A DNA stretch of 64,000 bases, taken from contig CABVDJ010000002.1 in assembly GCA_902497025.1 (NCBI GenBank), positions 62,001-126,000 of the forward strand. Reading direction: 5' to 3'. This stretch comes from an uncultured Collinsella sp. Lineage in GTDB: Bacteria; Actinomycetota; Coriobacteriia; Coriobacteriales; Coriobacteriaceae. Made by a program: the position numbers and the translations under genes. Positions 32,594 to 41,298 of this stretch are shown one piece after another. The stretch's first letter is position 1. Each line of letters opens with the position of its first letter. Under the pieces are notes generated by a model that was not told the origin of the DNA, made no database searches, and saw nothing but the letters and a program-made list of their open reading frames with translations.

Positions 32594-33562
32594 ATGAACG
32601 CACACGATCTGATCAAAGAGGCAATTGCCGAGAAGGGCAAGTTCGACAGCGTCTACTGGATTGCTTGCGGTGGCTCCATGATCGATTTGATCCCGGCTCA
32701 TGAGCTTCTGCAGCGCGAGGCAACCACCTTCACTTCGTATATCTATACGGCTCGCGAGTTCGATATCATGCGTCCGCGTCGTCTGGGCGAGAAGTCCCTG
32801 GTCATCGCTTGTAGCCACAGTGGCAACACCCCCGAGGTCGTCGAGGGCTGCGAGATTGCCCTTGCTGCCGGCGCTACGGTGATCGCCCAGACCGACAACG
32901 CTGGATCCAAGATTGACTCCGGCAAGTGGACCACGTGGGTCTACCCGTGGGGCGAGGGCGTGCCGCAGGCCGAGGTCCCCGCTGGCATTTCGCTGTCGCT
33001 TGCGGCCGAGCTGCTCGATCAGCAGGAGGGCTACGCCGATCTTGCCGATATGTATGCCGGTATCGCCGAGATGGATAAGATCCTTCCCTCGGCACGCGAG
33101 AAGGTAAATGCCGAGCTGGGCGATCGTTTTGCCAAGCTTTGCCAGGAGCACGAGTTCTTCTACATTCTGGGCAGCGGTCCCAACTTTAGCCAGACCTACG
33201 GTTTCGCTATCTGCTCTCTTATGGAGATGCAGTGGCAGCACTGCAGCTACATCCACTCTGCCGAGTACTTCCATGGCCCCTTCGAGGCTACTCAGGATGG
33301 CGTTTTTTACTTCCTGCAGATGGGCTCCAGCGAGTGCCGTGCCATGGACGAGCGCGCCCTGGCGTTCCTTAAGACGCATACCGATACGCTGATGGTGCTC
33401 GATGCCAAGGAGTACGGTATGGAAGCCGTGCCGGCGAGCGTCCGTGCCTATCTGGACCCGGTGCTGTTCTACGCCATGAACTGCGAGCTGCGTGCTGCAC
33501 GCGGCAAGGTGTTTGATCACGATCCCGATTTCCGTCGCTATATGGGTGTTGTCGAGTACTAG
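32594..33562 (+). CDS. SIS-domain deglycase (FrlB/FraB-like)
   Basis: A 322-residue protein from ATG 32594 (AAAGGA upstream). Two SIS domains: CGGSMIDLIPAHELLQ, then VIACSHSGNTPEVVEGCEIALAAGATVIAQTDN in the first, and ILGSGPNFSQTYGFAICSLMEMQWQHCSYIHSAEYFHGPFEAT in the second, with Glu and His positioned as in FrlB. FrlB-type enzymes split fructosamine-6-phosphates to glucose-6-phosphate and the free amino acid. With two kinases downstream this is the core step of the operon. The amino acid part is unknown. Confidence 0.85.
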   Translation: MNAHDLIKEAIAEKGKFDSVYWIACGGSMIDLIPAHELLQREATTFTSYIYTAREFDIMRPRRLGEKSLVIACSHSGNTPEVVEGCEIALAAGATVIAQTDNAGSKIDSGKWTTWVYPWGEGVPQAEVPAGISLSLAAELLDQQEGYADLADMYAGIAEMDKILPSAREKVNAELGDRFAKLCQEHEFFYILGSGPNFSQTYGFAICSLMEMQWQHCSYIHSAEYFHGPFEATQDGVFYFLQMGSSECRAMDERALAFLKTHTDTLMVLDAKEYGMEAVPASVRAYLDPVLFYAMNCELRAARGKVFDHDPDFRRYMGVVEY

Positions 33563-33576
33563 AAGGGACAAAGGCC

Positions 33577-34440
33577 ATGGCATTTAACGTTAACGCGCTC
33601 GGATTTGGCGACAACGTCGTCGATCGCTACGAGCATATCCACACCATGTATCCCGGCGGCAATGCGGTGAACTTCGCCGTTTATGCCAAGAAATGCGGTG
33701 CCGCACGCTCCGCATACATGGGCATTTTTGGCAATGATGCCGCTGCCGAGCATGTCATTGCAAGCCTCGAGGATGAGGGTATCGAGCTTGACAAGTGCGA
33801 GCAGATGATTGGCGAGAACGGAGCGGCTCGCGTGACCGTCGTCGACGGTGACCGTGTCTTCCTCGGCTCCAACGAGGGCGGTATCCGTGGCGATGCGCGC
33901 TATGTCCTCGATCGCTTTGACCTTGCGTACATGAAGCAGTTCGATGTGGTTCATTCGGGCAACTATTGCTTTACCGAGCGCGAGCTGCCCAAGTTGAAGG
34001 CTGCGGGCGTCACGGTCTCTTTTGACTTTTCGGACGACTCTACCGACGAGTACTACGAGCAGATTGCGCCCTACGTCGATTTCGCATTCTTTAGTGCGGC
34101 GGATGCTGCGAGTGAGGACGAGATTCGCGAGCGTCTGGCATGGGTGAAGGGCCTGGGTCCGCGTTTTGTGTCGGCTACGGCGGGCGCCGAGGGCTGCATT
34201 GCTTACGACGGCGAGCGTTATTACCGCCAGCTGGCTAAACCGGTAACGGACATGAAGGACACCATGGGGGCGGGCGACTCGTTCCTCACCTCGTTTTTGA
34301 TGTGCTATCTCGATTCCGCCAAGCGCGGTGAGGATGGCGCCGAGGCCATCGAGCGCGCGCTCGACTTTGCTGCCGGGTTTGCCTCGACCGTGTGCGGTAT
34401 GGAAGGTTCTTGGGGCCACGGAGCACCAATCGTCGAATAG
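33577..34440 (+). CDS. PfkB-family fructosamine kinase (FrlD-like), first copy
   Basis: A 287-residue ribokinase-fold enzyme from ATG 33577. FGDNVVDRYEHIHTMYPGGNAVNFAVYAKKCG binds substrate, and DTMGAGDSFLTSFL holds the catalytic Asp and anion hole. FrlD phosphorylates fructoselysine at C6 before deglycation. It starts 14 bp after the deglycase, so it is in the same transcript. A second, diverged kinase of the same family follows. Confidence 0.85.
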   Translation: MAFNVNALGFGDNVVDRYEHIHTMYPGGNAVNFAVYAKKCGAARSAYMGIFGNDAAAEHVIASLEDEGIELDKCEQMIGENGAARVTVVDGDRVFLGSNEGGIRGDARYVLDRFDLAYMKQFDVVHSGNYCFTERELPKLKAAGVTVSFDFSDDSTDEYYEQIAPYVDFAFFSAADAASEDEIRERLAWVKGLGPRFVSATAGAEGCIAYDGERYYRQLAKPVTDMKDTMGAGDSFLTSFLMCYLDSAKRGEDGAEAIERALDFAAGFASTVCGMEGSWGHGAPIVE

Positions 34441-34561
34441 CTTAAGAAAGCGTACGGCGGTCTGGCTATGAGGCCTTGGACAGCCGATGCAAAACAATAA
34501 GCGAAACGCGAAAAGGGGGCTCGCCATGTGGCGGGTCCCCTTTTGAACATTGGAGAAGACC

Positions 34562-35362
34562 ATGGGTATTAAAGCGTGTGCGGCTGGTTTTTGCTGCGCG
34601 GACGTCTATCAAAACATCGGCGTGTTCTATCCGACTGGTAATGGCATTGACTGGGGTATCCATCTTGCACGAATGGGCGTTTCGGTATCCGCCGTGTCGG
34701 TTGTCGGCAAGGACGAGTACGGAGACAAGATGAGAGAGGCGCTGGCCGCTGAGGGGTTCGATATCTCACATCTGCGGGTGGAAGATGGCGACACCTCGGT
34801 GATGCTCATGGCATTGAAAGACGGCGTCGATCGCGTGCATCTCGAGGCAATCGATGGCGTAATGGAGACATATCGACCGAATGAAGACGACCGGGCGTTT
34901 ATCCTAGAGCATGACATCATCCATACCGACCTGTTTGGTAATTGTTTGGACCTCCTGCCCGAATGGCATGATGCGGGCAAGACGGTGGTTATGGACTTCT
35001 CGGTGTTCAGCCAGGATCCCGAATATGCATGTGAGGCTCATTTTCCTTACGTTGACTACGCATTCATGTCGTTTGAAGAGGACACTCCGGAGCTACGAGA
35101 CTGGGTACGCCACGTGCAGGGATTGGGACCGCGCGTTGCGGTTGCCACGCTTGGCGAGAAGGGAAGCATTGCCTATGACGGTGAGCGCTTCTATGAGTGC
35201 GGGATCGTACCGGCGGAGAAGGTCGTTAATACCGTGGGTGCCGGCGACTCGTATATTGCCGGGTTTACCAAGGGCGTGATCGATGGCCTTAATATTCCGG
35301 CGTGTATGAAGGCGGGCGCTGAGCTGTCGTCCCGAGTGATTGGTTCGTTTGAGCCGTACTAG
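34562..35362 (+). CDS. PfkB-family kinase (FrlD-like), second copy
   Basis: A 266-residue protein from ATG 34562 with TGGAGAAG upstream. GFCCADVYQNIGVFYPTGNGIDWGIHLARMGVSVSAVSVVGKDEYGDKM and NTVGAGDSYIAGFTKGV are the family motifs, with the catalytic Asp intact. It is only loosely similar to the preceding kinase, so the pair may handle different sugars, or anomeric or epimeric forms. Confidence 0.83.
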   Translation: MGIKACAAGFCCADVYQNIGVFYPTGNGIDWGIHLARMGVSVSAVSVVGKDEYGDKMREALAAEGFDISHLRVEDGDTSVMLMALKDGVDRVHLEAIDGVMETYRPNEDDRAFILEHDIIHTDLFGNCLDLLPEWHDAGKTVVMDFSVFSQDPEYACEAHFPYVDYAFMSFEEDTPELRDWVRHVQGLGPRVAVATLGEKGSIAYDGERFYECGIVPAEKVVNTVGAGDSYIAGFTKGVIDGLNIPACMKAGAELSSRVIGSFEPY

Positions 35363-35389
35363 GGTCAAATGCCTGGAAAGGAGTACGAA

Positions 35390-36250
35390 ATGGTTATCGA
35401 CATGTTGGTCCATCCTATGCTCTACGGCGAGATCTGTACGCCGGGTGATGAGCCTGATGGATTCGGCTTTTGGTCACGAGAATTTGGTATGGGGCATATG
35501 GGCCCCATGGATTGGGATGAGCTTCAAGTCGAGATGGACGTCTGCGATGTGCAGAAGAGCGTGCTCATGCCGCTCGATGTAACCACGGCATGCGGAGGGC
35601 ACTTTGGCACCAATGACCAGATTGCCATGCTGGTTGCCGCGCATCCCGATCGTCTGTGGGGATTTGCGAGCGTAGACCCGCAGGTGAGCGGTGCCGCAGA
35701 CGAATTGGAGCGCGCCTTTACCGAGTTGGGGGCAAAGGGGCTTTGCCTGCATCCTGCAAAGCAGGGTTTTGCCCCCGATGATGCTGTGGCCGAGCCGCTT
35801 TACGAGCTGTGCGAGCGCTATAACAAGCCGGTGGTTTTCCATGCCGGTATGTCTTGGGAGCCTGGCGCAGAGCTCTCGCGCAGTAACCCGCTTGCATTTG
35901 AGCACACAATCGCAACGCATCCAAATGTGCGCTTTAGTTTGGCCCACTTTGGCTGGCCCTGGGTGCGCGAGACCGTGGCGATGCTGCTCAAGTATCCCAA
36001 CTGCTACACGGACACCTCTATCACTTACATCGATTCGCCCGAGGAGATGATGCAGCGTCTTTTCACGGTCGATATGGGGCCGCTGTGGTATGAGCGCGCG
36101 CTATCGCACCAAGTGATGTTCGCCAGCAATACGCCGCGCTTCCGTGCATTCAAACTCAAGCGGGCGCTCGATACCGTGCCCATGCGCGATGATGCGCGAG
36201 AAAGGCTCTACTGGGGTAATGCCCTGCGTTTTCTTGAAGGGGATGAGTGA
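35390..36250 (+). CDS. amidohydrolase 2 family TIM-barrel protein
   Basis: A 286-residue protein from ATG 35390 (AAAGGAG upstream). Amidohydrolase-2 features are LWGFASVDPQ, GAKGLCLHPAKQGFAPDD, VVFHAGMSWEPGAE, and NVRFSLAHFGWPWVRETVAMLLKYPNCYTDTS. The first metal motif is DMLVHPM rather than DxHxH, and the final Asp (usually GSDxP) reads FASNTPRF. It may therefore be a non-hydrolytic decarboxylase or lactonase-like member. Operon context points to sugar-acid or amide chemistry. Confidence 0.78.
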   Translation: MVIDMLVHPMLYGEICTPGDEPDGFGFWSREFGMGHMGPMDWDELQVEMDVCDVQKSVLMPLDVTTACGGHFGTNDQIAMLVAAHPDRLWGFASVDPQVSGAADELERAFTELGAKGLCLHPAKQGFAPDDAVAEPLYELCERYNKPVVFHAGMSWEPGAELSRSNPLAFEHTIATHPNVRFSLAHFGWPWVRETVAMLLKYPNCYTDTSITYIDSPEEMMQRLFTVDMGPLWYERALSHQVMFASNTPRFRAFKLKRALDTVPMRDDARERLYWGNALRFLEGDE

Positions 36251-36252
36251 AC

Positions 36253-36681
36253 ATGGTGACGCTCGAGACATTGAGCTATCTATCGACTGCTCCGGACCAG
36301 TTCATCGATATTACCGAGGACGTGCACGCCGCCATCGAACGCAGCTCGGTGACCAATGGCTTGGCAGCGATTATTTTGTCGCATACGACCTGTGGAATCG
36401 TGGTAAACGAGGGGCTGCCCTGCGTGGAGACGGATCTTATGGAGACGCTTGATCGCATCGCCCCACTCGATGCCCCCTATGCGCATGCACACTTCCTGCC
36501 GAGCTATGGAGCCACCGGCAACAACTCCTGTGGGCATATCAAGAGCATGATTTGTGGAAACAGTTGCTTCTTTCCCGTCCAAGATGGCCACATCGTGTGC
36601 GGAAGTGCCCAGAACATCTATCTTGCGGAGTTTGACGGTCCGCAGAAGCGAAAAGTGTACGTCGAGGTGCTGGGGGAGTAA
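36253..36681 (+). CDS. YjbQ family protein (UPF0047)
   Basis: A 142-residue protein. ATG 36253 is used; GTG 36247, which overlaps the previous stop, is possible. The family pattern LSHTTCGIVVNEG, GNNSCGHIKSMICGNSCFFPVQDGHIVCGSAQNIYLAEFDGPQKRKVYV is complete. E. coli YjbQ has weak thiamine-phosphate synthase activity, but the native role is unknown. Position in a sugar operon suggests a metabolite-repair or phosphosugar function. Confidence 0.85.
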   Translation: MVTLETLSYLSTAPDQFIDITEDVHAAIERSSVTNGLAAIILSHTTCGIVVNEGLPCVETDLMETLDRIAPLDAPYAHAHFLPSYGATGNNSCGHIKSMICGNSCFFPVQDGHIVCGSAQNIYLAEFDGPQKRKVYVEVLGE

Positions 36682-36714
36682 CGTCCCTGCAATAACTCTA
36701 TGAAGGAGCACGTT

Positions 36715-37524
36715 ATGTCGTTTCTAACCTCGATGTTCAAGACCGAAAAGCCGGTTATCGGAATGCTGCACCTGCGTCCTCTGCCGGGCGATCCACTGTA
36801 TTACCCGGGCGGAAGCGTGTCGCAGGTCGTGGAAGCTGCCAAGCGCGATCTCGAGGCGTTGCAGCAGGGCGGTGTCGATGGCATTTTGATTACCAATGAG
36901 CTCTCGATGCCCTATGAGCAGCACGTTTCTCCCTCAACCCTTGCATCGATGGGCTATGTAATCGGGGCTCTATCCCATGATCTGTCGACCCCTTGGGGAG
37001 CTGAGGCTATTTACGATGGTGATGCCACAATCGAGCTGTGCGCTGCCGTCGACGCGCAGTTCACACGCTGCAATTTTTGCGGTGCCTGGGCCGGTGATCT
37101 TGGGCTGATTAACCGAGATTTCGCTCACACCATGCGTCGCAAGGCGGCGCTGCGCTTGGACGACCTCAAGCTTTTTCACTTCATCACGAGCGAGGGGGAG
37201 GTTTATCTCAACGACCGCACGACTGCGGACATTGCCGATTCACTTCTCTTTAATTGCCTTCCGGATGCAATGGTCATCGGCGGTTCGGCTGCCGGTCGTG
37301 GCGCTTCGGGCGAGCTTGCCGATGAAGTCCGCGAGCGTGTTGGCGAAGTACCCGTGGTGTGTGGCACCGGTTGTCGCGAAAATACCGTGGCTGACGTATT
37401 TGCTCACTACGATGGCGCGTTTGTCGGCACCTGCTTAAAGCGCGACGGAAAGCTGGATGCCCCGGTTGATGTTGAGCGGGTAGCTCGTTTTATGGCTGCC
37501 GCTCGTACGGCGCGAGGGGAGTAG
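36715..37524 (+). CDS. BtpA/SgcQ-family TIM-barrel protein
   Basis: A 269-residue protein from ATG 36715 with AAGGAG upstream. PVIGMLHLRPLPGDPLYYPGG and AAKRDLEALQQGGVDGILITNE are the family signature, and AMVIGGSAAGRGASGELADEVRERVGEVPVVCGTGCRENTVADVFAHYDGAFVGTCLK gives the phosphate-binding C-terminal end. BtpA was linked to photosystem I biogenesis, but SgcQ-type members occur in sugar operons of unknown substrate. It is 6 bp before the FGGY kinase. Confidence 0.85.
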   Translation: MSFLTSMFKTEKPVIGMLHLRPLPGDPLYYPGGSVSQVVEAAKRDLEALQQGGVDGILITNELSMPYEQHVSPSTLASMGYVIGALSHDLSTPWGAEAIYDGDATIELCAAVDAQFTRCNFCGAWAGDLGLINRDFAHTMRRKAALRLDDLKLFHFITSEGEVYLNDRTTADIADSLLFNCLPDAMVIGGSAAGRGASGELADEVRERVGEVPVVCGTGCRENTVADVFAHYDGAFVGTCLKRDGKLDAPVDVERVARFMAAARTARGE

Positions 37525-37530
37525 GCACCT

Positions 37531-39048
37531 ATGGCGCTCTATCTGGGTATTGATATTGGGACAAGCGCCTCTAAAGGCGTTTTAATCGATGATCGATGCA
37601 ACATCGTTTGCCAAGCCTCTTGTGGACATGAGACGGACAACCCGTGTGACGGATGGTACCAGCATGATGCGGAGGCAGTTTGGTGGGGCGATTTTTGCCG
37701 CTTGTCGCGCGAGCTGGTGGCGCGATCGGGGGTTAACGCGGCACAGATCGGATGCGTGGGCCTTTCCGCATTGGGTTGCGACTGTGTGCCGGTCGATACC
37801 GAGTGCAACGCGCTGGCGCCCGCGATTTTGTATGGAGTCGATGCACGTTCGAAGCCGCAGATTGACGAGCTTCTTTCCGAATATGGGTCAGATCGCGCAC
37901 GCGAGCTTTTCGGGCACGATCCCTGTTCGTCAGATATTGCTCCCAAGATCTTGTGGTTTAAGGAGAATATGCCCGAGGTGCACGAACGTGCCGCGAAGTT
38001 CCTGACGGCGTCATCGTTTCTGTGCGCAAAGTTGACGGGGCGTTTTACGGTGGACCGTTATTTGGCGGAGGATTTTCTTCCCCTATACGACCGCTTCACT
38101 TGGAAGGTTGATGCTCGGGAATGTGCTCGTTTCTGCCGGCCTGACCAGATGGCGGAGGTAATGTCGGCTACCGATATTGCCGGGGTGATTACTCAGCGTG
38201 CGGCTGAGGCGACGGGGCTCGCGGCAGGGACACCTGTCTTAGTGGGAACGGGCGACTCTGGTGCCGAGGCCATTTCGACGGGTGTATTTCGTCCCGGCGA
38301 TATGATGGTTCAGTTGGGGAGTACGGCGTATTTCATCTATCTAGCTGATCATATGGTCGATGATGCCCGCCTGTGGCCAGGGACGTTTATCATTCCCGGA
38401 ACTTACGGGATCTGCGCGGGGACCAATACGGCGGGTGCGCTCACATCGTGGCTGCGCCAAGAGCTGTATCGCGACGCCGTGGAGGCCGAGGGCCACGGTG
38501 GCCCCGATGCATATTCGGTTATGGCGCATGATGCCGCCGGTGTGGCGCCGGGTGCCGATGGGCTCCTGTGTCTGCCGTACTTTGCGGGGGAGCGCACTCC
38601 GCTCAACGATCCCGAGGCGCGTGGCGTCTTCTTTGGCCTGACCGGAAGGCATACGCGAGCCCATATGGTTCGTGCCGCCTTGGAAGGCGTCGCGTATACC
38701 GTTGCATCCCATGTCGACATTATCGAGCGAGAACATGGACTGCCAATTGGGCGCATTATGCTTGTCGGAGGTGGAACCAAGAATCCAGTTTGGATGCAGG
38801 CTATCGCCGACGTATGTGGGCGCGAGGTCTCGGTTGCCAAGGTTACGGTGGGCGCATGCTTCGGTGATGCCATCATGGCAGCTCTCGCAGGTGGCGCCTA
38901 TGCATCATGGGATGAGCTCGCCCAAGTCCTTGGCGTTGCGCAAACAATCGTGCCTGATATGACTGCCCACGAGTTATATGCGTCGCGCCGTCATATCTTT
39001 GACGAATTGTATGCACGCAACCGTGATCTCATGCACGAATTGGTGTAA
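37531..39048 (+). CDS. FGGY-family carbohydrate kinase (xylulokinase-like)
   Basis: A 505-residue protein from ATG 37531. LGIDIGTSASKGVLIDD is the phosphate 1 motif, GDSGAEAISTGVFRPGDMMVQLGSTAYFIYLAD lies in the sugar domain, and GRIMLVGGGTKNPVWMQAIADVCGREV is the adenosine motif. The family phosphorylates ketoses, polyols and aldonates. As last gene of the operon it suggests that a second sugar or polyol is released during breakdown. A short intergenic stretch with a TCCAAAATAGGG motif follows. Confidence 0.9.
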   Translation: MALYLGIDIGTSASKGVLIDDRCNIVCQASCGHETDNPCDGWYQHDAEAVWWGDFCRLSRELVARSGVNAAQIGCVGLSALGCDCVPVDTECNALAPAILYGVDARSKPQIDELLSEYGSDRARELFGHDPCSSDIAPKILWFKENMPEVHERAAKFLTASSFLCAKLTGRFTVDRYLAEDFLPLYDRFTWKVDARECARFCRPDQMAEVMSATDIAGVITQRAAEATGLAAGTPVLVGTGDSGAEAISTGVFRPGDMMVQLGSTAYFIYLADHMVDDARLWPGTFIIPGTYGICAGTNTAGALTSWLRQELYRDAVEAEGHGGPDAYSVMAHDAAGVAPGADGLLCLPYFAGERTPLNDPEARGVFFGLTGRHTRAHMVRAALEGVAYTVASHVDIIEREHGLPIGRIMLVGGGTKNPVWMQAIADVCGREVSVAKVTVGACFGDAIMAALAGGAYASWDELAQVLGVAQTIVPDMTAHELYASRRHIFDELYARNRDLMHELV

Positions 39049-39129
39049 TGCTGCCGAATTGTACTGTCTTCCAAAATAGGGACTGCGTTGTGCGATTTGC
39101 ATGCCCCTTGGCATTTTTGCCCACAGGAG

Positions 39130-39912
39130 TTAGCGAAGGTCAAAAACAGAGTGCGCATTTGCTAAAACTGCCGACTCGATGCGCTTTGCGTCACAGTTTT
39201 TGAGTGAGGCGATGCGCATCGAGGTCCTTGCGAGCGATCTGATGAGCGACTGCGCGCTTGTTTCTGTGTTTGGTTCGGCTGGCGCATCGGTCTCGAGCAG
39301 TAGACGGTCGAGTGGAATCTGCCGGGCATATTCGCGACCGCGCTTGGTGGCGAGCATACGCTCGTTCACGGAAAAATAGTAGTTTGCGTTTCGCGCGCGG
39401 GCGAGTTCGTTCGAAGTGCCGCTAAACCAGTGGAAGATGATAGCGGGGGAGTCGGGGTTTGGGATGAGTAGTCCATGCGATTCGAGGACGTCCAGTACGG
39501 CTCCTGCCGAACGAACGGCGTGAATTGATATCACGCGCCCGGTAAGAGGATGCTGCACGAGTGCATCGCAGAGCCGGTTAAGTGCCTGTATTTGTAGCGG
39601 CTCACTTCCAGCAAAGCGCGCGGAAAAGTCGAGCCCGACTTCGCCGATGTAGCGCTCTTGGGCAGCAACTTCGCAAAGCAGATTGACTTCGGCGGGACCG
39701 CAGCGGCCGTCGGCGAGCCACCAGGGATGGAGGCCGATGCCCTTGATGACGGTAGGAAGGCGACGGGTTCGCCCGTGTGCGCTAGCGAAATCGCGTGGAT
39801 CGACGCCGCAATCAAATAGACCCAAGCCCAGCGCCGTTGCCTCATCGGCAACGGCGTCCGGGTGAGCCATTAAATCAAGATGGCAGTGTGCATCAAATAA
39901 CCGGGGCTCCAT
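39130..39912 (-). CDS. TatD-family metal-dependent hydrolase
   Basis: A 260-residue protein from ATG 39912. LFDAHCHLDL (HxH metal site), KGIGLHPWW, IGEVGLDFSARF, ISIHAVRSAGAVLDVL, IIFHWFSGTSNELARA and LLLETDAP are the TatD/YcfH signatures. It is probably a 3'-5' exonuclease or related DNase. It is somewhat diverged from TatD proper (DFSARF where TatD has the DYY type). It follows TcdA with a 14-bp gap, so both are likely co-transcribed. Confidence 0.88.
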   Translation of the reverse strand: MEPRLFDAHCHLDLMAHPDAVADEATALGLGLFDCGVDPRDFASAHGRTRRLPTVIKGIGLHPWWLADGRCGPAEVNLLCEVAAQERYIGEVGLDFSARFAGSEPLQIQALNRLCDALVQHPLTGRVISIHAVRSAGAVLDVLESHGLLIPNPDSPAIIFHWFSGTSNELARARNANYYFSVNERMLATKRGREYARQIPLDRLLLETDAPAEPNTETSAQSLIRSLARTSMRIASLKNCDAKRIESAVLANAHSVFDLR

Positions 39913-39926
39913 CTCGGCGCGCTCCG

Positions 39927-40721
39927 CTAGTCCAGGCGTTGGCCGTCGGCGCGCACGCGCTCGGTGCCGCGACCACTGATCTGACGGATAACCTCGCCGG
40001 CGATCATCTGGCCCATGATGGGCGGCATAAAGCTGGCGGTTCCCAGCTCGGTGCGCTCGTGGATGTTGGAAGGGTCGCGGGGCTGTGTCTTAACCGATTC
40101 CTCGCAGCTAAACAGTACGTGCAGGCTCTTGATGCCGCGCTTCTTGCATTCTTTGCGCATAATGCGGCTCATGGGGTCACGTACCGTATCGAAGATGTCG
40201 GCAAAGCGGAGGCACTCGGGATGGAGCTTGTTGGCCCCGCCCATGGAGCTAACCAAACGAATGTCGTGGTCCTGAGCATATTTGGCAATGGTGAGCTTGG
40301 CCGAGATGGTGTCGATGGCGTCGACGACGTAGTCGAGCTTGTCGCCCGTCTGCTCCAAAACGCTCGCGAAGAACTCGTCGATGTTGTCGCTCAGCAGGTA
40401 TTCGGTGCGTTTGATAACGGTGGCGGCGGGATTGATGTCGTGGATCATGGCTTCCATAACATCGACCTTGCGCTTGCCGATGGTGCTGTGAAAGGCGATA
40501 GCCTGGCGATTGATATTGCTGGGCGCGACGATGTCCTTGTCCAGAATGACGAAATGACCAATGCCGCCGCGGGCGAGCGCCTCGCAGCAATTGGACCCCA
40601 CACCTCCGCAGCCGAGCATCAGCACCGTAGCATCGGCGAGCTTATCGAGTGCCTCGCGGCCCATGATGATCTCGAGCTTGGTGTCGCGTGTCTCGACGAG
40701 AGCGGCAGCGGTTTCGGTCAT
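39927..40721 (-). CDS. tcdA: tRNA threonylcarbamoyladenosine dehydratase (TcdA)
   Basis: A 264-residue E1-like enzyme. ATG 40721 is chosen since GGAGG lies 6 bases upstream; ATG 40727 abuts the Shine-Dalgarno. REALDKLADATVLMLGCGGVGSNCCEALARGGIGHFVILDKDIVAPSNINRQ is the ATP-binding part, YVVDAIDTISAKLTIAKYA follows, and GTASFMPPIMGQMIAGEVIRQI is the C-terminal hallmark. It makes cyclic t6A in tRNAs in an ATP-dependent reaction. It has no RRE-like domain, unlike the E1-like enzyme at 3638-4678. Confidence 0.92.
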   Translation of the reverse strand: MTETAAALVETRDTKLEIIMGREALDKLADATVLMLGCGGVGSNCCEALARGGIGHFVILDKDIVAPSNINRQAIAFHSTIGKRKVDVMEAMIHDINPAATVIKRTEYLLSDNIDEFFASVLEQTGDKLDYVVDAIDTISAKLTIAKYAQDHDIRLVSSMGGANKLHPECLRFADIFDTVRDPMSRIMRKECKKRGIKSLHVLFSCEESVKTQPRDPSNIHERTELGTASFMPPIMGQMIAGEVIRQISGRGTERVRADGQRLD

Positions 40722-40807
40722 AGACATCCTCCGATGGGGAAGCGAATCGTGTTTTAGCTATCGTCATTATAGGTGTTATCGCGATTCCATTTGAGCCCTT
40801 GGGCTTG

Positions 40808-40836
40808 TTGAAATGGGATCGGGGTTCGCATAAGAT
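40808..40836 (+). promoter_or_regulatory. promoter of an orphan transcript
   Basis: TTGAAA (40808-40813) and TAAGAT (40831-40836) with exactly 17 bp between. The predicted start is near 40843. Confidence 0.6.
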
Positions 40837-40842
40837 GAAGCA

Positions 40843-40937
40843 GATGGCACCCGTTGCAGCGGGTTGGCCAACTCCCAAACACGTTTGTAGCGTGAGAAGT
40901 GGCCGTCTTCGCATTACGCGGAGGCGGCTATTTTTTT
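40843..40937 (+). ncRNA. candidate small structured RNA, about 95 nt
   Basis: From the predicted start the sequence has no reading frame but folds into hairpins: ACCCG-TTGCAG-CGGGT, then CACG-TTTGTAG-CGTG enclosed by a GGCCA/TGGCC pair, then a terminator stem (GGCCGTCTTCGC with GCGGAGGCGGCT) and seven T. A promoter, folded body and terminator in so short a span suggest an independent small RNA, or a leader that ends before the ArsR-like gene. I do not recognise a known RNA family. Confidence 0.45.
40899..40937 (+). terminator. terminator of the orphan transcript
   Basis: A 12-bp stem with G-U pairs around ATTAC, then a TTTTTTT run at 40931-40937. Confidence 0.75.
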
Positions 40938-40955
40938 GAGTACAAGATTAGATAG

Positions 40956-40985
40956 TTAGACAAACATCTAAATATCGAGTATAGT
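40956..40985 (+). promoter_or_regulatory. promoter and operator of the SdpR/SdpI-like pair
   Basis: TAGACA (40957-40962) and TATAGT (40980-40985) are 17 bp apart. TTAGA-N6-TCTAA (40956-40971) overlaps the -35, as expected for autorepression by an ArsR-type protein. Confidence 0.6.
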
Positions 40986-41019
40986 GTGCGCGTCATGAGA
41001 GATGATGAGAGGAGGTCTT

Positions 41020-41298
41020 ATGCCGGGAGAGGGTTTTAAGGCGCTTGCCGATCCAACGCGACGGCGCATTTTGGAGTTGCTGCGCGAGGGCAATTGCACG
41101 GCGGGGGAGCTTGCCGAGCATTTCGATATCAGTAAGCCGTCGCTAAGCCATCACTTGGCGACGCTCAAAAACGCCGGGTTGGTGACCGACGAGCGCCATG
41201 GCCAAAACATCGTATACAGCTTAAACACCACCGTCATGCAGGATTTAATTGGCTGGTTTATGGGCTTTACAAACACGGAAGGTGATAAGGATGAATAA
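41020..41298 (+). CDS. ArsR-family regulator (SdpR-like)
   Basis: A 92-residue protein from ATG 41020 with GAGGAGG upstream. FKALADPTRRRILELLREGNCTAGELAEHFDISKPSLSHHLATLKNAGLVTDERHGQNIVYSL is a complete ArsR winged helix with no metal-binding Cys. VMQDLIGWFMGF at the end is typical of SdpR-like autorepressors. It overlaps the SdpI-like gene by 8 bp, the usual arrangement of this repressor-immunity pair. Confidence 0.88.
   Translation: MPGEGFKALADPTRRRILELLREGNCTAGELAEHFDISKPSLSHHLATLKNAGLVTDERHGQNIVYSLNTTVMQDLIGWFMGFTNTEGDKDE

Noticed and set aside
39927..40721. second E1-like gene as part of another RiPP locus
   Set aside because: Its C-terminal signature and lack of a peptide-binding front domain identify it as the tRNA-modifying enzyme TcdA.
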